Source: Zobellia uliginosa (lineage in GTDB: Bacteria > Bacteroidota > Bacteroidia > Flavobacteriales > Flavobacteriaceae). From it: a stretch of 64,000 nucleotides of DNA. The position numbers and the translations under genes are program-made. Positions 1 to 14,381 of this stretch are shown one piece after another. The stretch is taken from assembly GCF_018860745.1 (NCBI RefSeq), contig NZ_JAHKPY010000006.1, forward strand, positions 119,683 through 183,682, read 5' to 3'. Numbering within the stretch: the first letter of the stretch is position 1; each line of letters opens with the position of its first letter. The notes under the pieces were generated by a model, which made no database searches, was not told the origin of the DNA, and saw only the letters and a list, made by a program, of their open reading frames with translations.

Positions 1-2153
1 ACCCTTTAGAGAAACTACCTTACAAAACCATAAAAATTAAAAAACGTGGCCCTTATGGAGATGTGAAAATTGGAAATGTAAATGGAGCTCAAGAAGTGTT
101 ACTGGGTCGTGTTGGGGCGCAGGCAAAAGGTATGCACTTTACAAAAGTTAGCCTTGACAACCCCAACCACCAATCTTTTGTTGATTTTAAAGAAGTAAAA
201 GACCAAAAACCCCTTAAAAGAGGCATGTATCGTGTTATTCAAACCGATGTGTTCAACTACAAAGGGAAAACGGCTTATATAACCCTATTTGGTAGCAATA
301 TTTTAATTCATAATGTTGGAGCTAAAGATGCAGATGCCGAAGTAATCCCTACACGGTTTTCATTTAACGACATGTTTAAAGACCACAACGCAAATAAGCT
401 AATCTTAGCTAGTGCACAAAGTGGAGGAAGCGCTATTCAAATTATAGATTTAGATAATACGAATTGGAAAAATGAATTTTCTAAATTAAATCCTCCAGGG
501 AAAATTCAGACTATACTTACCAATACGAACAAAATAAAACAAGATTTACAGCAGTTTAAAAAACCTTCTTATCAAAAAGAATCCGCTACTGTTTATTTGA
601 TGTCAGAAAACAGAAAAAAAACAGGTGCGGCAGAAGCTATTGATAAAATTGAAGCTACATATAGCAACCCTGTATTTTTAAACGGAGGGAGTTTTGATAA
701 AGAAAAGTGGGATCGTTCTGCCATGCCAAGTGAAGTTTATAAAAATAAGCGAGATGGTAGAATGAAATACATATTAACCCAAAACGAGGTTTTAGAAATA
801 CTGAAGAAAAAGCATAAGCAGTCTAACGGAAAAGGGATTTCTTATTGGGCCGGTCACGGTAACGACCCTTATATGTACCAAGTAGCTACTACGAAAAAAG
901 GATTTGATATTGCTAACGGAAACAAAACCGTAATAATTTACCCTGAAGTTGAAGACCATTCGGACGAGTTTAATTTTGTCATGAATGATTTAATTCTACC
1001 CCTAGCAGATTATGCGAAAACAAAAAATGCTAGTTTATACCTACGCAATAAGCATTTGTTCTGGCAATCTAGTGTTTATATGGATAAATGGGAACCATTA
1101 ACATCTGGTAAATATGCTAGTGTTTTTGTGCCCGCTATGGAAGAAACCACGGATAAATCTATGGAATTGAGTTTTACATCTCGCTTAGGCCTTTGGGCAA
1201 GCGGAGCGGTAGATAGTTGGGGTGCCCGTTGTGCTAGAGACAACCCTAGTTTTGATCGTTTACGCCAACATTCCAATCAAACGTTACCCAACCATTTCTT
1301 AAGAACCATGGTGTATACTATTTCAAGTGGTGCCCAATATATAGATAATTTCCCCGTGGATCAAGAGTACATGAGTTTACTATGGGAACTGATTGCAAAA
1401 GGGGCTTTATTTGTTCCTGAACGCTCGGACATTTTAAGTTTTTCCCCTGTTCATTTAAGCATTAATAATCCTAATGAAGACTATCTAAATGAAGCTAGCA
1501 ATGTAAAATGGCTAACGTTTTACAATAAAAACGGAGATAATAAAGAAGCATATGCTTTTAGCAGATTAAATGGTACGTGGCCAGGAGCTCCATTAACTGA
1601 ATGGGATTTTTCCAGATTTGCTGCAGGAGCAACAGACCGTCATTTAAATTTTATCCCAAAATATAATAACGGTATGGTTTTGATTACTCCTACACAAAAT
1701 GGTGCGTTTGTAGACAAAGATGCCATTAGAAAACCTTTAGAAGAAAATATTAACCCATGGTACAAAGGCAAACTAAAAGAATACTATTCTGACGGAAAAA
1801 ATTATATGTCTGCAGATGGTAAATCCATTTATAAGCCTAGAGATTATTACAAGGTAATTGAAAAAGATATTATAGAAAGTGCCACTTTATTACCATTAAC
1901 AGTTTCTGGCAATGTGGGGTGGGTAGTTGCACAGGTCTCGCCAAAGCATTTACGTTTAACCCTTGTCGAAAACGGATATATTAACCCAAAAGAAGCTACG
2001 GCAACCGTTAAATTTAATAATATGAAAGTACTGAAGATTAAAGACCTGTTGAATAATGAGGAGTTTAAATCGAGCCCAAATACGGAGATAAAGATTGCTG
2101 TTCCGTTAGGTGGCTTCCGATTTTTAGATATTGAACTAGCTGAAGCATTATAG
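1..2153 (+). CDS. Large secreted glycan-active protein, possible GH150 (lambda-carrageenase-like), 5' end outside window
   Basis: The reading frame is open to the window edge; the GTG at 63 is internal, so the true start lies upstream. The visible part is about 716 residues. It is clearly paralogous to the 881-aa protein at 11736-14381: both carry the motif WAGHGNDP, then a conserved Glu (YPEVED here, YAEMAN there), an LYxRxKxxFW stretch, a DNP, an ILS segment and a C-terminal beta-rich module containing NGYINPKEAT. The first ~150 residues resemble the last blades of the paralogue's beta-propeller. Propeller plus C-terminal catalytic module is the layout I recall for GH150 lambda-carrageenases; this link is from memory and architecture, not a search. 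It sits first in a run of esterase, sulfatase and GH2 genes, which suits an endo-acting enzyme on a sulfated galactan. Alternative: an unclassified hydrolase or lyase family. Confidence 0.5.
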   Translation, partial: PLEKLPYKTIKIKKRGPYGDVKIGNVNGAQEVLLGRVGAQAKGMHFTKVSLDNPNHQSFVDFKEVKDQKPLKRGMYRVIQTDVFNYKGKTAYITLFGSNILIHNVGAKDADAEVIPTRFSFNDMFKDHNANKLILASAQSGGSAIQIIDLDNTNWKNEFSKLNPPGKIQTILTNTNKIKQDLQQFKKPSYQKESATVYLMSENRKKTGAAEAIDKIEATYSNPVFLNGGSFDKEKWDRSAMPSEVYKNKRDGRMKYILTQNEVLEILKKKHKQSNGKGISYWAGHGNDPYMYQVATTKKGFDIANGNKTVIIYPEVEDHSDEFNFVMNDLILPLADYAKTKNASLYLRNKHLFWQSSVYMDKWEPLTSGKYASVFVPAMEETTDKSMELSFTSRLGLWASGAVDSWGARCARDNPSFDRLRQHSNQTLPNHFLRTMVYTISSGAQYIDNFPVDQEYMSLLWELIAKGALFVPERSDILSFSPVHLSINNPNEDYLNEASNVKWLTFYNKNGDNKEAYAFSRLNGTWPGAPLTEWDFSRFAAGATDRHLNFIPKYNNGMVLITPTQNGAFVDKDAIRKPLEENINPWYKGKLKEYYSDGKNYMSADGKSIYKPRDYYKVIEKDIIESATLLPLTVSGNVGWVVAQVSPKHLRLTLVENGYINPKEATATVKFNNMKVLKIKDLLNNEEFKSSPNTEIKIAVPLGGFRFLDIELAEAL

Positions 2154-2249
2154 CAGAAAAGCGAGAATATTAAGATTGATTTAATCGATTTCTAAAATAT
2201 TCAAAAAAACACATGACAGCTGTTTTATTGAACAAATTATGAATTAAAA

Positions 2250-3161
2250 ATGAAGCATACATTCTTTTATTTAATCCTATTGACTTGCACTTTTGTTGGA
2301 TGTAAAACAGCAAATATTGATACTATTAACGCAAAAGCATTAGAATCAATAGATGTTAAAATTGTATTGTTAGCAGGGCAGTCCAATATGGCTGGAGCGG
2401 GAAATTTTGATGAATTGAGTCCGGTAGACCTTAAAAGAATTGAACATATATCAAAAAGAGTTTCATTAAGTTTCAATGGCAAACCAGCTGAACCGCTTTC
2501 ATATTATGATAATAAACCAAACGAAAAATATGCCTTTTTAAAGCGTTTTGGTCCAGAACTATTTATGGGATTGACATTAGCAGAGCGTAACCCATATCAA
2601 GAATTCCTATTAATAAAGCGTTCACAGGGTGGGACAGCATTGTATGGCGCTTGGAATCCTAATTGGACAGCTAAAAAAGCTAAAGAAGTGGAAAAAGGAG
2701 AGTCTAAACAAAATTTGAAACTCTATGATCTTCATATTACAGATATCAAGAAAAATATAGAAGTTTTAAAAACTCAAAACAAGACTTACAAAATAATAGG
2801 GTTAGCTTGGATGCAAGGAGAGAATGATGCTGCCAAAGAGATTAGTGCAACCACTTATAAAGACAATCTTAGAATTTTAATTAAAAGTTATAGAGAAGAT
2901 TTAGGTAATAAAAATCTATCATTCGTAATTGGACAAATAAATTCCAGATATGGAAAATTCCAAGAAAAAGGCCCTGCTATAGTGAGACAAGCAATGAATG
3001 AAGTTAGCGCTTCAGACAATCAGGCAGCTATTATTAAAACATCAACAGATACCACTTGGGCGGATTATCCAAAACATACAGATAATGTCCATTACAATAC
3101 TAAAGGTCAAAAACGTTTAGGGATTGCATTTGCCAATAAGCTAAGTATTCTAAACCAATAG
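2250..3161 (+). CDS. SGNH/SASA-type carbohydrate esterase lipoprotein
   Basis: A 303-residue lipoprotein; the signal peptide ends at a lipobox-like FVGC (Cys 18). The sequence LLAGQSNMAGAG gives the nucleophile Ser (about residue 45) in the GQSN block of the SASA (formerly DUF303, sialate O-acetylesterase-like) branch of SGNH hydrolases. WMQGEND supplies the third block, and NVHYNTKGQ near residue 283 the catalytic His. Members remove acetyl groups from sugars; the native substrate here is unknown. It lies 96 nt after the large enzyme gene and 98 nt before a sulfatase, so it is probably co-transcribed in the PUL and exposed on the outer membrane or in the periplasm. Deacetylation of a decorated algal glycan is the likely role. 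Confidence 0.8.
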   Translation: MKHTFFYLILLTCTFVGCKTANIDTINAKALESIDVKIVLLAGQSNMAGAGNFDELSPVDLKRIEHISKRVSLSFNGKPAEPLSYYDNKPNEKYAFLKRFGPELFMGLTLAERNPYQEFLLIKRSQGGTALYGAWNPNWTAKKAKEVEKGESKQNLKLYDLHITDIKKNIEVLKTQNKTYKIIGLAWMQGENDAAKEISATTYKDNLRILIKSYREDLGNKNLSFVIGQINSRYGKFQEKGPAIVRQAMNEVSASDNQAAIIKTSTDTTWADYPKHTDNVHYNTKGQKRLGIAFANKLSILNQ

Positions 3162-3259
3162 AAGAATTGACAACGGACTACCCCAGAAACGGGCGAAGCC
3201 AAGCGCAGAATTAGCTTAAAAGCAATAGAGTAGGTTTTAAACGCAAAATATTATAGAAT

Positions 3260-4729
3260 ATGGATGTTAAGAAAATAGCACTATTTACAGTTGTCTTACT
3301 TCAAATAACAGCTTGTGGTGCTCAAGCATTAAAAAATTCAAAACCGAATATCGTTTTTGTAATGACAGATGATCAAGGGTTGGTTTTGGAATCAATTGGG
3401 CATCCTGTAGTTGAAACACCGTTTATAGATGCTTTTGCCAAGAAAGCATTACGATTTACTAATTTTTATGTAAGCCCAAACTGTGCACCTTCTAGAGCTG
3501 CCATTATGGGAGGCGTACATGAGTTTAGAGCAGCAGTTACGGCAACACACAACGAATGTGAACGTATGGCTTTGGATTTGACAACCTTTCCTGAATTACT
3601 CCAAAAAGAAGGGTATGAAACCGGAATATTTGGAAAATGGCATTTAGGGGATATTGATGCGCATTTACCTAGGAATAGAGGGTTTTCCGAAGTCTTAATG
3701 CATGGAGCCGGAGGAATTGGTCAAAGAGAAAAAGGTGTAGAAATAACAAGTTATGCAGATTTCACACCAAATCAAGGAGAGAAAATGAATGCTAAATATT
3801 TCGACCCAGTTTTATTACACAACAAAACCGTAGTGCAAACCAAGGGCTATTGTACAGATATATTTTTCAATTCGGCAATTGCATGGATTAAAGAACAAAA
3901 TGAGGCCAAAAAACCATTTTTCGCATATATATCTACAAATGCACCTCATTCGCCTTTGATAGCAAAGCCAGAAAATTTGCAGCGAATGAAAGACCGTGGT
4001 GTTACAAAACCACAACCTAGGTTGGCAATGATTGAAAATATTGACGACAATTTTGGTGTATTGATGCAGAAGTTAGAAAAATGGAATATGTTAGAAAATA
4101 CACTTGTTATTTTCACTTCTGATAACGGAGCACCAGGCTCTGACCCAGATTTTATTCAAGGTCATAAAACAGGTAAAGGAACACCCTATGAAGGGGGCGT
4201 ACATGTACCTGCTTTTTGGTATTGGAAAGGGAAATTTAAAGAAGATGTAGCTATTGACGCATTAACTGCCCATGTAGACTTATTTAAAACGTTTTGTGAA
4301 TTAACCGGAGCAAATAGTTCCAAAGCAAAACAAGAATTAACCGGAAGAAGTTTGTTGCCGTTATTAGAAAATCCAAGTTATAATTGGAAACCAAGAGTAT
4401 TGCAAACACAACGTGGAAATATTGCTAAAAACCCCATAGATTCTGCAGACAAAATGTGGTCGGTAAGAACAGACCGTTGGCGATTAGTTGGAAAAGAATT
4501 GTATGATATTTCAAATGATCCTTATGAACAAATAGATGTTTCTGAGGAATACCCAGATGTTGTTGCAGCACTATCAAAATCTCATTTTGATTGGTACCAA
4601 ACAATGATTCCCCATATGATTAATCAGAATAATGTGTGGACAGACCCCAAAGCTCCTTTCGAAAAATTATACGACGAACAATTAGCTAAAGGGGGTATTC
4701 CTAATTGGGCACCTGCTAGTATTGACTAA
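3260..4729 (+). CDS. S1-family sulfatase lipoprotein (PUL sulfatase 1)
   Basis: A 489-residue formylglycine sulfatase. The signal peptide ends in a lipobox (ITAC), so it is probably membrane-anchored. The metal-binding start TDDQG is followed by the maturation motif CAPSR with Cys 75 as the residue converted to formylglycine, then GKWHLGD, and downstream TSDNGAPGS supplies further metal ligands. Family members hydrolyse sulfate esters on carbohydrates; in Bacteroidetes the Cys is matured by an anaerobic sulfatase-maturating enzyme, which is not in this window. A strong hairpin terminator follows at about 4816-4860, so this gene probably closes the first transcription unit of the PUL. The S1 subfamily and the sulfate position attacked cannot be set by eye. 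Confidence 0.93.
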   Translation: MDVKKIALFTVVLLQITACGAQALKNSKPNIVFVMTDDQGLVLESIGHPVVETPFIDAFAKKALRFTNFYVSPNCAPSRAAIMGGVHEFRAAVTATHNECERMALDLTTFPELLQKEGYETGIFGKWHLGDIDAHLPRNRGFSEVLMHGAGGIGQREKGVEITSYADFTPNQGEKMNAKYFDPVLLHNKTVVQTKGYCTDIFFNSAIAWIKEQNEAKKPFFAYISTNAPHSPLIAKPENLQRMKDRGVTKPQPRLAMIENIDDNFGVLMQKLEKWNMLENTLVIFTSDNGAPGSDPDFIQGHKTGKGTPYEGGVHVPAFWYWKGKFKEDVAIDALTAHVDLFKTFCELTGANSSKAKQELTGRSLLPLLENPSYNWKPRVLQTQRGNIAKNPIDSADKMWSVRTDRWRLVGKELYDISNDPYEQIDVSEEYPDVVAALSKSHFDWYQTMIPHMINQNNVWTDPKAPFEKLYDEQLAKGGIPNWAPASID

Positions 4730-4815
4730 TGCAATTGAGGTACTAGAATAAATTATGATTCTATAGACAAAACTCAGAAGATAGTTATCAGTTAATTCAA
4801 ATAAAAAGCCATTCT

Positions 4816-4860
4816 AAACCCTCAGTTAAATTGAAAAATTTCCTGAGGGTTTTCTTATTT
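4816..4860 (+). terminator. Rho-independent terminator after sulfatase 1
   Basis: A 10-bp stem (AAACCCTCAG at 4816-4825 pairing with CTGAGGGTTT at 4843-4852) is followed by a T-rich run. It separates sulfatase 1 from sulfatase 2, whose start lies about 155 nt further on. The rest of the 4730-5015 gap shows no gene. Confidence 0.75.
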
Positions 4861-5015
4861 CTTGAAGATTGTATGGTGTTTTGCGTCAAAAATACTCAGA
4901 GAGACATTGAAAATACTGTTAGATACTAAAAATCGCCTACACATTGTAATTTTATCTGCATCGCTTATAAGTGTCTAAGTATTAATATCACTTGAGCTCC
5001 AATTAATAATTTAAA

Positions 5016-6602
5016 ATGAAAACAGTCAATTTAAAACAAGGGTTATTATTAGTTCTGCTAGCAGTTACGTCTATTACTTGTAACGCTCAAAATAAGCAAG
5101 ATAAAAAACCAAACATCATTTACATTTTAGCAGATGATATGGGCCTGGGCGATGTACAATTGTACAACAAGGACAGTAAAATACCAACACCTAATATTGA
5201 TCGCTTAGGTACTGAAGGTGTTAGATTCACAGATGCTCATACAAGTTCAGCTGTATGTACTCCAACAAGATATGGTATAATTACAGGCCGTTATTCTTGG
5301 AGGACTTCGACATTAAAAAAGGGAGTTTTAGGTGGCCATAGTGAACATTTAATTGATATTGAAAGAGAAACCGTTGCCAGCATATTAAAAAAGCAAGGTT
5401 ATAAAACCGCATGTGTTGGAAAGTGGCATTTAGGTATGGATTGGAAAGAACTTAACGCTACTGAGTCCTTAAGGAAAAAAGCCAATAATGTTGATATGAA
5501 TGCTCCAATCAAGAATGGCCCTAATACAAATGGTTTTGACTATTATTTTGGAATTTCGGCATCATTAAACATGAATCCCCATGTATTTATTGAAAATGAC
5601 AAAGCGCTGGGAACTTTCGAATATTTAAAAAATGAAGATGCATTAGAAAAAAGAGGATACATAGGGGCAAAACCAGGCTGGTCTGCTAAAGAATTTGAAC
5701 AAGATGAAGTCTTATCAACCTTTACTAAAAAAACGTGTGATTGGATTGAAGAAAACAAAGACACTCCATTTTTTGTCTATATGCCATTGAATGCGCCGCA
5801 TTCGCCAATTGTTCCCAGTAAAAAATTTATCGGTAAAAGTGGTTTAAACGATCATGGCGATTTTTGTATGGAAACAGACTGGGCCGTAGGGCAAGTAATG
5901 GAAACATTAGACCGGTTAAACATAGCAGACAATACTATTATAATCTTTACTGCTGATAACGGAACGTCTCCTAAGGCAGGTTTTCCGGCGATGGCAGAAA
6001 GAGGACATCATTCAAGTTGGATTTATAGAGGAATGAAAGGAACAAACTGGGAAGGTGGCCATAGAGTACCTTTTTTAGTACGTTGGCCAAACAAAGTGAA
6101 AAAAGAACAAGTTTCCGATCAATTAATTTGTACTACTGATTTGATGGCTACCTGTGCTAGCCTTTTAGGAATTACACTAAATGAGAATGAAGGAGAAGAT
6201 AGTATTAGTTTTTTACCTGCATTACACGGGGAAACAATTCCTGAAGTAAGTGAGCGAACAATAGCACACCATTCTGATGGAGGGATTTTTTCTATTCGAA
6301 CAGCCAAATGGAAATTGATGTTTGATGATTTTGGAGGTTCAAACAGAACCGACCCAAGAAAAAACGAACCAATAAAAAATGCTGCATCACTACAATTATT
6401 TGATATGGAAAATGATGCAACCGAAGACGTAAATCTAGCAAGTCAATACCCAGAAATAGTTGAAGAACTAAAGAAAAACTTGGCAACTATAATCAAAGAA
6501 GGAAGAAGTAATCCTGGTAAAAATCAACCAACAGATTTAAATACCTCAAATTTAAAATGGCCACAAATAAAAGTGGTTGAAGAGTATTTATACCAAAAAT
6601 AA
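5016..6602 (+). CDS. S1-family sulfatase (PUL sulfatase 2) with CTPTR maturation motif
   Basis: A 528-residue sulfatase. After a signal peptide (ITCNAQ region, either a lipobox or a signal peptidase I site) comes LADDMGLGD with metal ligands, then CTPTR with the predicted formylglycine Cys at 81. Thr replaces the usual Ser at the fourth motif position, a change seen in bacterial S1 enzymes and not expected to block maturation. GKWHLGM and TADNGTSP complete the active-site signature. The domain organisation (about 50-450 alpha/beta core, then a small C-terminal domain) and length are normal. Its C-terminal LYQK resembles the LYQE end of the pseudogene that follows. It is probably the first gene of the second PUL transcript, since a terminator lies upstream. 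Confidence 0.93.
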   Translation: MKTVNLKQGLLLVLLAVTSITCNAQNKQDKKPNIIYILADDMGLGDVQLYNKDSKIPTPNIDRLGTEGVRFTDAHTSSAVCTPTRYGIITGRYSWRTSTLKKGVLGGHSEHLIDIERETVASILKKQGYKTACVGKWHLGMDWKELNATESLRKKANNVDMNAPIKNGPNTNGFDYYFGISASLNMNPHVFIENDKALGTFEYLKNEDALEKRGYIGAKPGWSAKEFEQDEVLSTFTKKTCDWIEENKDTPFFVYMPLNAPHSPIVPSKKFIGKSGLNDHGDFCMETDWAVGQVMETLDRLNIADNTIIIFTADNGTSPKAGFPAMAERGHHSSWIYRGMKGTNWEGGHRVPFLVRWPNKVKKEQVSDQLICTTDLMATCASLLGITLNENEGEDSISFLPALHGETIPEVSERTIAHHSDGGIFSIRTAKWKLMFDDFGGSNRTDPRKNEPIKNAASLQLFDMENDATEDVNLASQYPEIVEELKKNLATIIKEGRSNPGKNQPTDLNTSNLKWPQIKVVEEYLYQK

Positions 6603-6603
6603 A

Positions 6604-6863
6604 GATATAGAAAGAAGAAAATTTTTAAAAAGGGAGCTGTAGGAGCCGGTAGCAACAACTATAGTTCATTAAGCTCATATTCAGCTTCTACAGAAACTAC
6701 TAATTCTGGCGCCTCCGACTTAGAACATTGGAAAAAAGTAGCTACAAGAGAAAAAGAAATTCCGAATAGAAATAAAGAAATACATGCGGATGTATTTGTT
6801 GCTAGAGGTGGGGTTATTAGTTGTGGTTTGAAATTTGGACACGCTAATTTATACCAAGAATAA
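6604..6863 (+). pseudogene. Remnant of a Tat-signal (probably FAD-dependent) oxidoreductase gene
   Basis: No intact gene lies between sulfatases 2 and 3, but a decayed one can be read. From 6607 the frame gives I-E-R-R-K-F-L-K, with ATA where a start ATG is expected. A one-base shift in the A-run near 6627-6631 then moves to a frame that reads KKGAVGAGSNN and stays open to TAA at 6861-6863. Joined, this is an RRKFLKKGA Tat-type leader. About 55 residues later, HADVFVARGGVISCG resembles the DVVVVGGGxAG dinucleotide-binding start of FAD-dependent oxidoreductases, with the first Gly changed to Arg. Only about 85 codons remain, so the bulk of the gene is deleted. Start loss, frameshift and deletion make it non-functional. 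The family assignment rests on a short degenerate motif. Confidence 0.6.
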
Positions 6864-6888
6864 CAAAAAAATATATTCAATAATAATT

Positions 6889-11710
<4,822 letters not shown>

Positions 11711-11735
11711 CAGCTTGATTCAATAAAACATTGAA

Positions 11736-14381
11736 ATGAATAAACTTCTCTCCTCTTTTCTTTTTACACTAATAGCATTTAATATTTCAGCTCAAAGTTT
11801 CTCTACAGGAGGAAATGCTATTAGACATACTATTATCGGGTCCGTAAATGGAGAGTCCGTATTATATATTGGAGAATTAGACGGCAGTCTCTCTTCTTAT
11901 ACCATTGAGGGAAAGAAACTATGGCGAGTCACAACCCATACTCCTGCTGTGCTTTTTGAAATTGAAGCAGTAGATATTAATAATGATGGTAATGATGATT
12001 TGATAGCTGCAAATGCCAATGGTAACATATATTGCTATGATAGTTCAGGAAAATTGTTATGGCAATTTACATCAGACCATAAAGTGCGTTTTTCTGAAGT
12101 TGCTGTAGTAAAAAATAATGGTAAGATTCAGGTTTTTGCAGGTGGTAATGATTACACTTTATATGAATTAGATGCTAAAGGAAAATTAATCTCAAAAACA
12201 AGGATTACGGGTGTTGTTAGAAAGCTAGAATCCGGAAATTTTACGGATACCGAAACAGAAAGTCTTTTTCTAATGACTTACGATCATGATAAATTCCGTT
12301 GGGATTTCCTAGGGCTTATAGACCCCTATTCTAAAGAAGTGGTCAAAAGTGTTGATATTAAGAAAAAACATCTAAGGGAACTAACAAAAATAATGGTTAC
12401 CGATATTGGAATTGCTGATATCAATAATGATAAAAAAGATGAAATACTACTATTTGGAGACCAAAAATTCAAGCCCTTTTTTGCGGCTTTAGATGGCGAT
12501 TTAAATAGTGTTGCAGAATATAAAGGCCACAATAAACAAACTCAACGCTATGCACATTCTCAAGGTACGTTTTTGCCAAGTAGAAATGAGTTTATGTTTC
12601 AGCATGGTGGTATTCTTTTGGTTTTGGATAACAAGGGAAAACTAATAAAATCGTCTGGGGCACGGTATGGTAAAATGGTCTACAGTGATTTTGCATTCGA
12701 ACCAAAATCAAATCAACTTATAGCTGCTGGGACTGTAGATGGCGGGAATACCATTAATTTTTATGATTTAACAAAAGATAATTGGTTTAAAACTACGCAT
12801 AGGAAAGAAGGCAGAATGCTTGAGGTACAAAAGAATATTACCTCACTTTATAAGCAGACCCTAAATTTTAAATTACCCAAATATCAAACTAAACCGGATA
12901 AGGAATGGGTTATGATAACAAAGAGTAATACCGATCCTAGGATAGAAAAATTAAATGGTGCAAATGTTACATTTGTTATTCAAAAAGCACCTAAGGAATC
13001 TACGGACCGCTCCCATTTAGTAGCGATTATGGGTGATATTGCTTTAAAAAAAGACAAACGAGGAAAATACCTAGATTCAAGAGAGGACATTGTACAAATG
13101 GCAAGAGATTTTGAAGCCAAAGGACAACCATTTGCATTTTGGGCCGGTCACGGTAACGACCCTTTTTATATTCAGATAGAAACCTTAGAACAAGTTTTAG
13201 AGGTTGCACCAAATACCTGTTATGGTTTTATATATGCTGAAATGGCAAATGCAGAAGACCCTAGGGTTATTCATTATGTCAAAGAATATATACCAAGGTT
13301 AGCTAAGGCAATCCGTAAAAACAATAAGGCCAAATTATACTTTAGATATAAAAATATGTTTTGGGCAGCAACTGCGCATTTACCGCTGTGGAAAGATATG
13401 TTCTTCTCAAAGAAATATAGCGATATTTTAGCACCGGCTTCAGAAGACACCAGCAACCGTACGCAAGACCTAAATTTAGCAGGCCGTGTTGGCATGCATT
13501 CCGGAGGTTATGTAAATGATTATGCAATGCGTCTAATTGATGATAACCCAACAAGCTGGAGACCATTATCCCCGGGTGGGCAAAACTCAGTTTCACCCTA
13601 CTTAAGACAAGGGGTTATCATGGCTGCATACGGAGCAAGATATGGTGTGGTTTCTACAAGTGGCTTTGTTGAGGAACCCGGTCTAAACGTATTGTTTGCT
13701 CTAATGAAATCTGGCGTGCTACCTATTGTAGAACCTGAAGATATTCTATCTATTGGTTCATGGCATCTTATAAAAGACGTAGATGATAAATTGATTCATA
13801 GTGTAGATGATCATCATAAAATAAATCAATACAAAACTGATGATGACAATGCAGTGTTTTCCGTTTCTCAAATGCATTGGGCAGGAACAAGTATCCCTAA
13901 ATATGATTTCTCTAATATTGCTTTAGGTGTAAAATACCGTTGGACCAACTATATGCCAGAATTACCACACGGTATGGTTCCCGTTGCTCCAATAGAAAGT
14001 AAAGCAGCACTAGAAATAGCTAATGTTCCTTATTTTGTTTCTGATACAAAAGCTGGTTATAAAGGTAAAAATAAAGTACCCGCAGATGAATTTGGCGCTA
14101 CTATTGAAAACACAGTAGAATCTGGAAAAAAAAGACTAAACATTGTTGTGAAAGGTGCGTCATGGAGTGCCATTAAGATTGACGACAACCACACAAGATT
14201 GGTTATTGTAGACCAAGGTTACATTAATCCTCAAGAAAGAACTGCAGCTATTACTTTTCAGAATAAAATACCAAAATCAGCAACAGATATCTTGAATGGT
14301 GAAATATTTGCCATAAAGGATAAAAATCTAAATTTAAAAATTCCAGCTGGCTCTATGCGATTTATTGATGTGGCCTATTAA
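11736..14381 (+). CDS. Secreted beta-propeller glycan-active enzyme, possible GH150 lambda-carrageenase
   Basis: 881 residues with a signal peptide ending ISAQ. Residues ~25-370 form repeated blade-like segments (for example GELDGSLSSYTIEGKKLWR and NNDGNDDLIAANANGNIYC), with Ca-binding-like DxNxDG loops, typical of a PQQ/VCBS-like beta-propeller. Residues ~390-760 form the putative catalytic module: WAGHGNDP (about 468), IYAEMAN with a conserved Glu (about 500), LYFRYKNMFW, DNPTSW and PEDILSIGSWHL. A beta-rich module closes the protein with VDQGYINPQERTA. Order and motifs are shared with the truncated protein at 1-2153. The architecture matches my memory of GH150; the catalytic residues are not established here. 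It follows GH2 by 25 nt, so it is in the same operon. Confidence 0.5.
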   Translation: MNKLLSSFLFTLIAFNISAQSFSTGGNAIRHTIIGSVNGESVLYIGELDGSLSSYTIEGKKLWRVTTHTPAVLFEIEAVDINNDGNDDLIAANANGNIYCYDSSGKLLWQFTSDHKVRFSEVAVVKNNGKIQVFAGGNDYTLYELDAKGKLISKTRITGVVRKLESGNFTDTETESLFLMTYDHDKFRWDFLGLIDPYSKEVVKSVDIKKKHLRELTKIMVTDIGIADINNDKKDEILLFGDQKFKPFFAALDGDLNSVAEYKGHNKQTQRYAHSQGTFLPSRNEFMFQHGGILLVLDNKGKLIKSSGARYGKMVYSDFAFEPKSNQLIAAGTVDGGNTINFYDLTKDNWFKTTHRKEGRMLEVQKNITSLYKQTLNFKLPKYQTKPDKEWVMITKSNTDPRIEKLNGANVTFVIQKAPKESTDRSHLVAIMGDIALKKDKRGKYLDSREDIVQMARDFEAKGQPFAFWAGHGNDPFYIQIETLEQVLEVAPNTCYGFIYAEMANAEDPRVIHYVKEYIPRLAKAIRKNNKAKLYFRYKNMFWAATAHLPLWKDMFFSKKYSDILAPASEDTSNRTQDLNLAGRVGMHSGGYVNDYAMRLIDDNPTSWRPLSPGGQNSVSPYLRQGVIMAAYGARYGVVSTSGFVEEPGLNVLFALMKSGVLPIVEPEDILSIGSWHLIKDVDDKLIHSVDDHHKINQYKTDDDNAVFSVSQMHWAGTSIPKYDFSNIALGVKYRWTNYMPELPHGMVPVAPIESKAALEIANVPYFVSDTKAGYKGKNKVPADEFGATIENTVESGKKRLNIVVKGASWSAIKIDDNHTRLVIVDQGYINPQERTAAITFQNKIPKSATDILNGEIFAIKDKNLNLKIPAGSMRFIDVAY

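Noticed and set aside
6835..6888. Longer N-terminus for sulfatase 3 (start at 6835)
   Set aside because: It overlaps the oxidoreductase remnant and places a charged stretch before the lipoprotein leader; the ATG at 6889 gives a normal leader.
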